Assembly (NCBI RefSeq): GCF_000527135.1 | Contig: NZ_AZUP01000001.1 | Location: 3,224,001 to 3,288,000 of the forward strand | Reading direction: 5' to 3' | DNA length: 64,000 nucleotides | Source: Methyloversatilis discipulorum | Lineage (GTDB): Bacteria; Pseudomonadota; Gammaproteobacteria; Burkholderiales; Rhodocyclaceae | Part shown: in pieces, positions 63,931 through 64,000 of the stretch | How positions within the stretch are numbered: position 1 is the first letter of the stretch | Layout: the number at the start of each line of letters is the position of its first letter | The notes under the pieces: generated by a model | Database searches by the model: none | What the model was told of the DNA's origin: nothing | Seen by the model: the letters and a program-made list of their open reading frames with translations, nothing else | Program-made: the position numbers and the translations under genes

Positions 63931-64000
63931 CGTCTTGTCCTCGTCGTCGTACGCGCCGCAAAGCCGCGCCGGCACACTGTTTTGCTGTCGGCCGCAGGGG

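Noticed and set aside
1..64000. CRISPR arrays, rRNA operons, prophage structural genes
   Set aside because: No regularly spaced repeats, rRNA sequence or phage head/tail genes were seen in either strand.

Overview
The window looks like the chromosome of a high-GC betaproteobacterium, probably Rhodocyclales and possibly close to Methyloversatilis. The basis is two PEP-CTERM exosortase-substrate proteins, the ybgC-tolQRAB-pal-cpoB-queC gene order, the ATP-grasp-like glutamate-cysteine ligase next to gshB, and GC-rich codon use. The genus is inference only. No rRNA or CRISPR array was seen.

Left core (1-18053): the end of an ECF sigma factor and its anti-sigma factor; a small FxDxF-type PEP-CTERM protein; a HIT-DUF3293 fusion behind an ABC-F ATPase; glutathione synthesis (gshA, gshB) running into apbE; a GAF-GGDEF cyclase; a DUF2256 mini-protein overlapping an iron-sulfur photolyase; a REP doublet; the complete Tol-Pal operon with queC; a YeeE/YedE transporter; and two lysine tRNAs.

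Genomic island (about 18057-46910): a 28.9-kb element sits at the 3' end of tRNA-Lys(CTT). A perfect 49-bp direct repeat (18008-18056 and 46862-46910) bounds it, and a tyrosine integrase reads inward from the left end. It holds no relaxase or type IV secretion genes. From left to right it carries: fossils of a Fic protein, a PrlF antitoxin and a second integrase; two integron-like gene cassettes with attC sites but no integron integrase; an att-like fossil resembling a tRNA-Asn anticodon arm; a large PEP-CTERM protein; an orphan Phd/YefM antitoxin; a lipoprotein and winged-helix gene pair; 1.1 kb of hairpin-rich non-coding DNA; a foreign-looking second tyrosyl-tRNA synthetase with a hairpin over its ribosome-binding site, flanked by two MbcA/ParS-type antitoxin-like genes; a zinc-finger protein followed by a decayed copy of the synthetase 3' end; an AT-rich pair made of a DGQHR-like protein and a HEPN protein; a five-gene MORC-type restriction-modification operon (C5 methyltransferase, GHKL ATPase, Z1 protein, PD-(D/E)XK protein, Vsr); and an Xre-HTH protein fused to a dynamin-like GTPase. 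The right two-thirds reads as a defence island. The best candidates for undescribed systems are the DGQHR-HEPN pair, the HTH-GTPase, and the TyrRS/antitoxin-like/zinc-finger block.

Right core (46951-64000): a ketone or alcohol oxidation neighbourhood with two LysR regulators, an SDR, two MDR oxidoreductases, a Baeyer-Villiger monooxygenase broken by one amber codon, a MetX-like hydrolase and an AraC regulator. It is followed by an EamA exporter, an asparaginase, a CSS-EAL phosphodiesterase, a YbbA/YbbP-like ABC system and another SDR.
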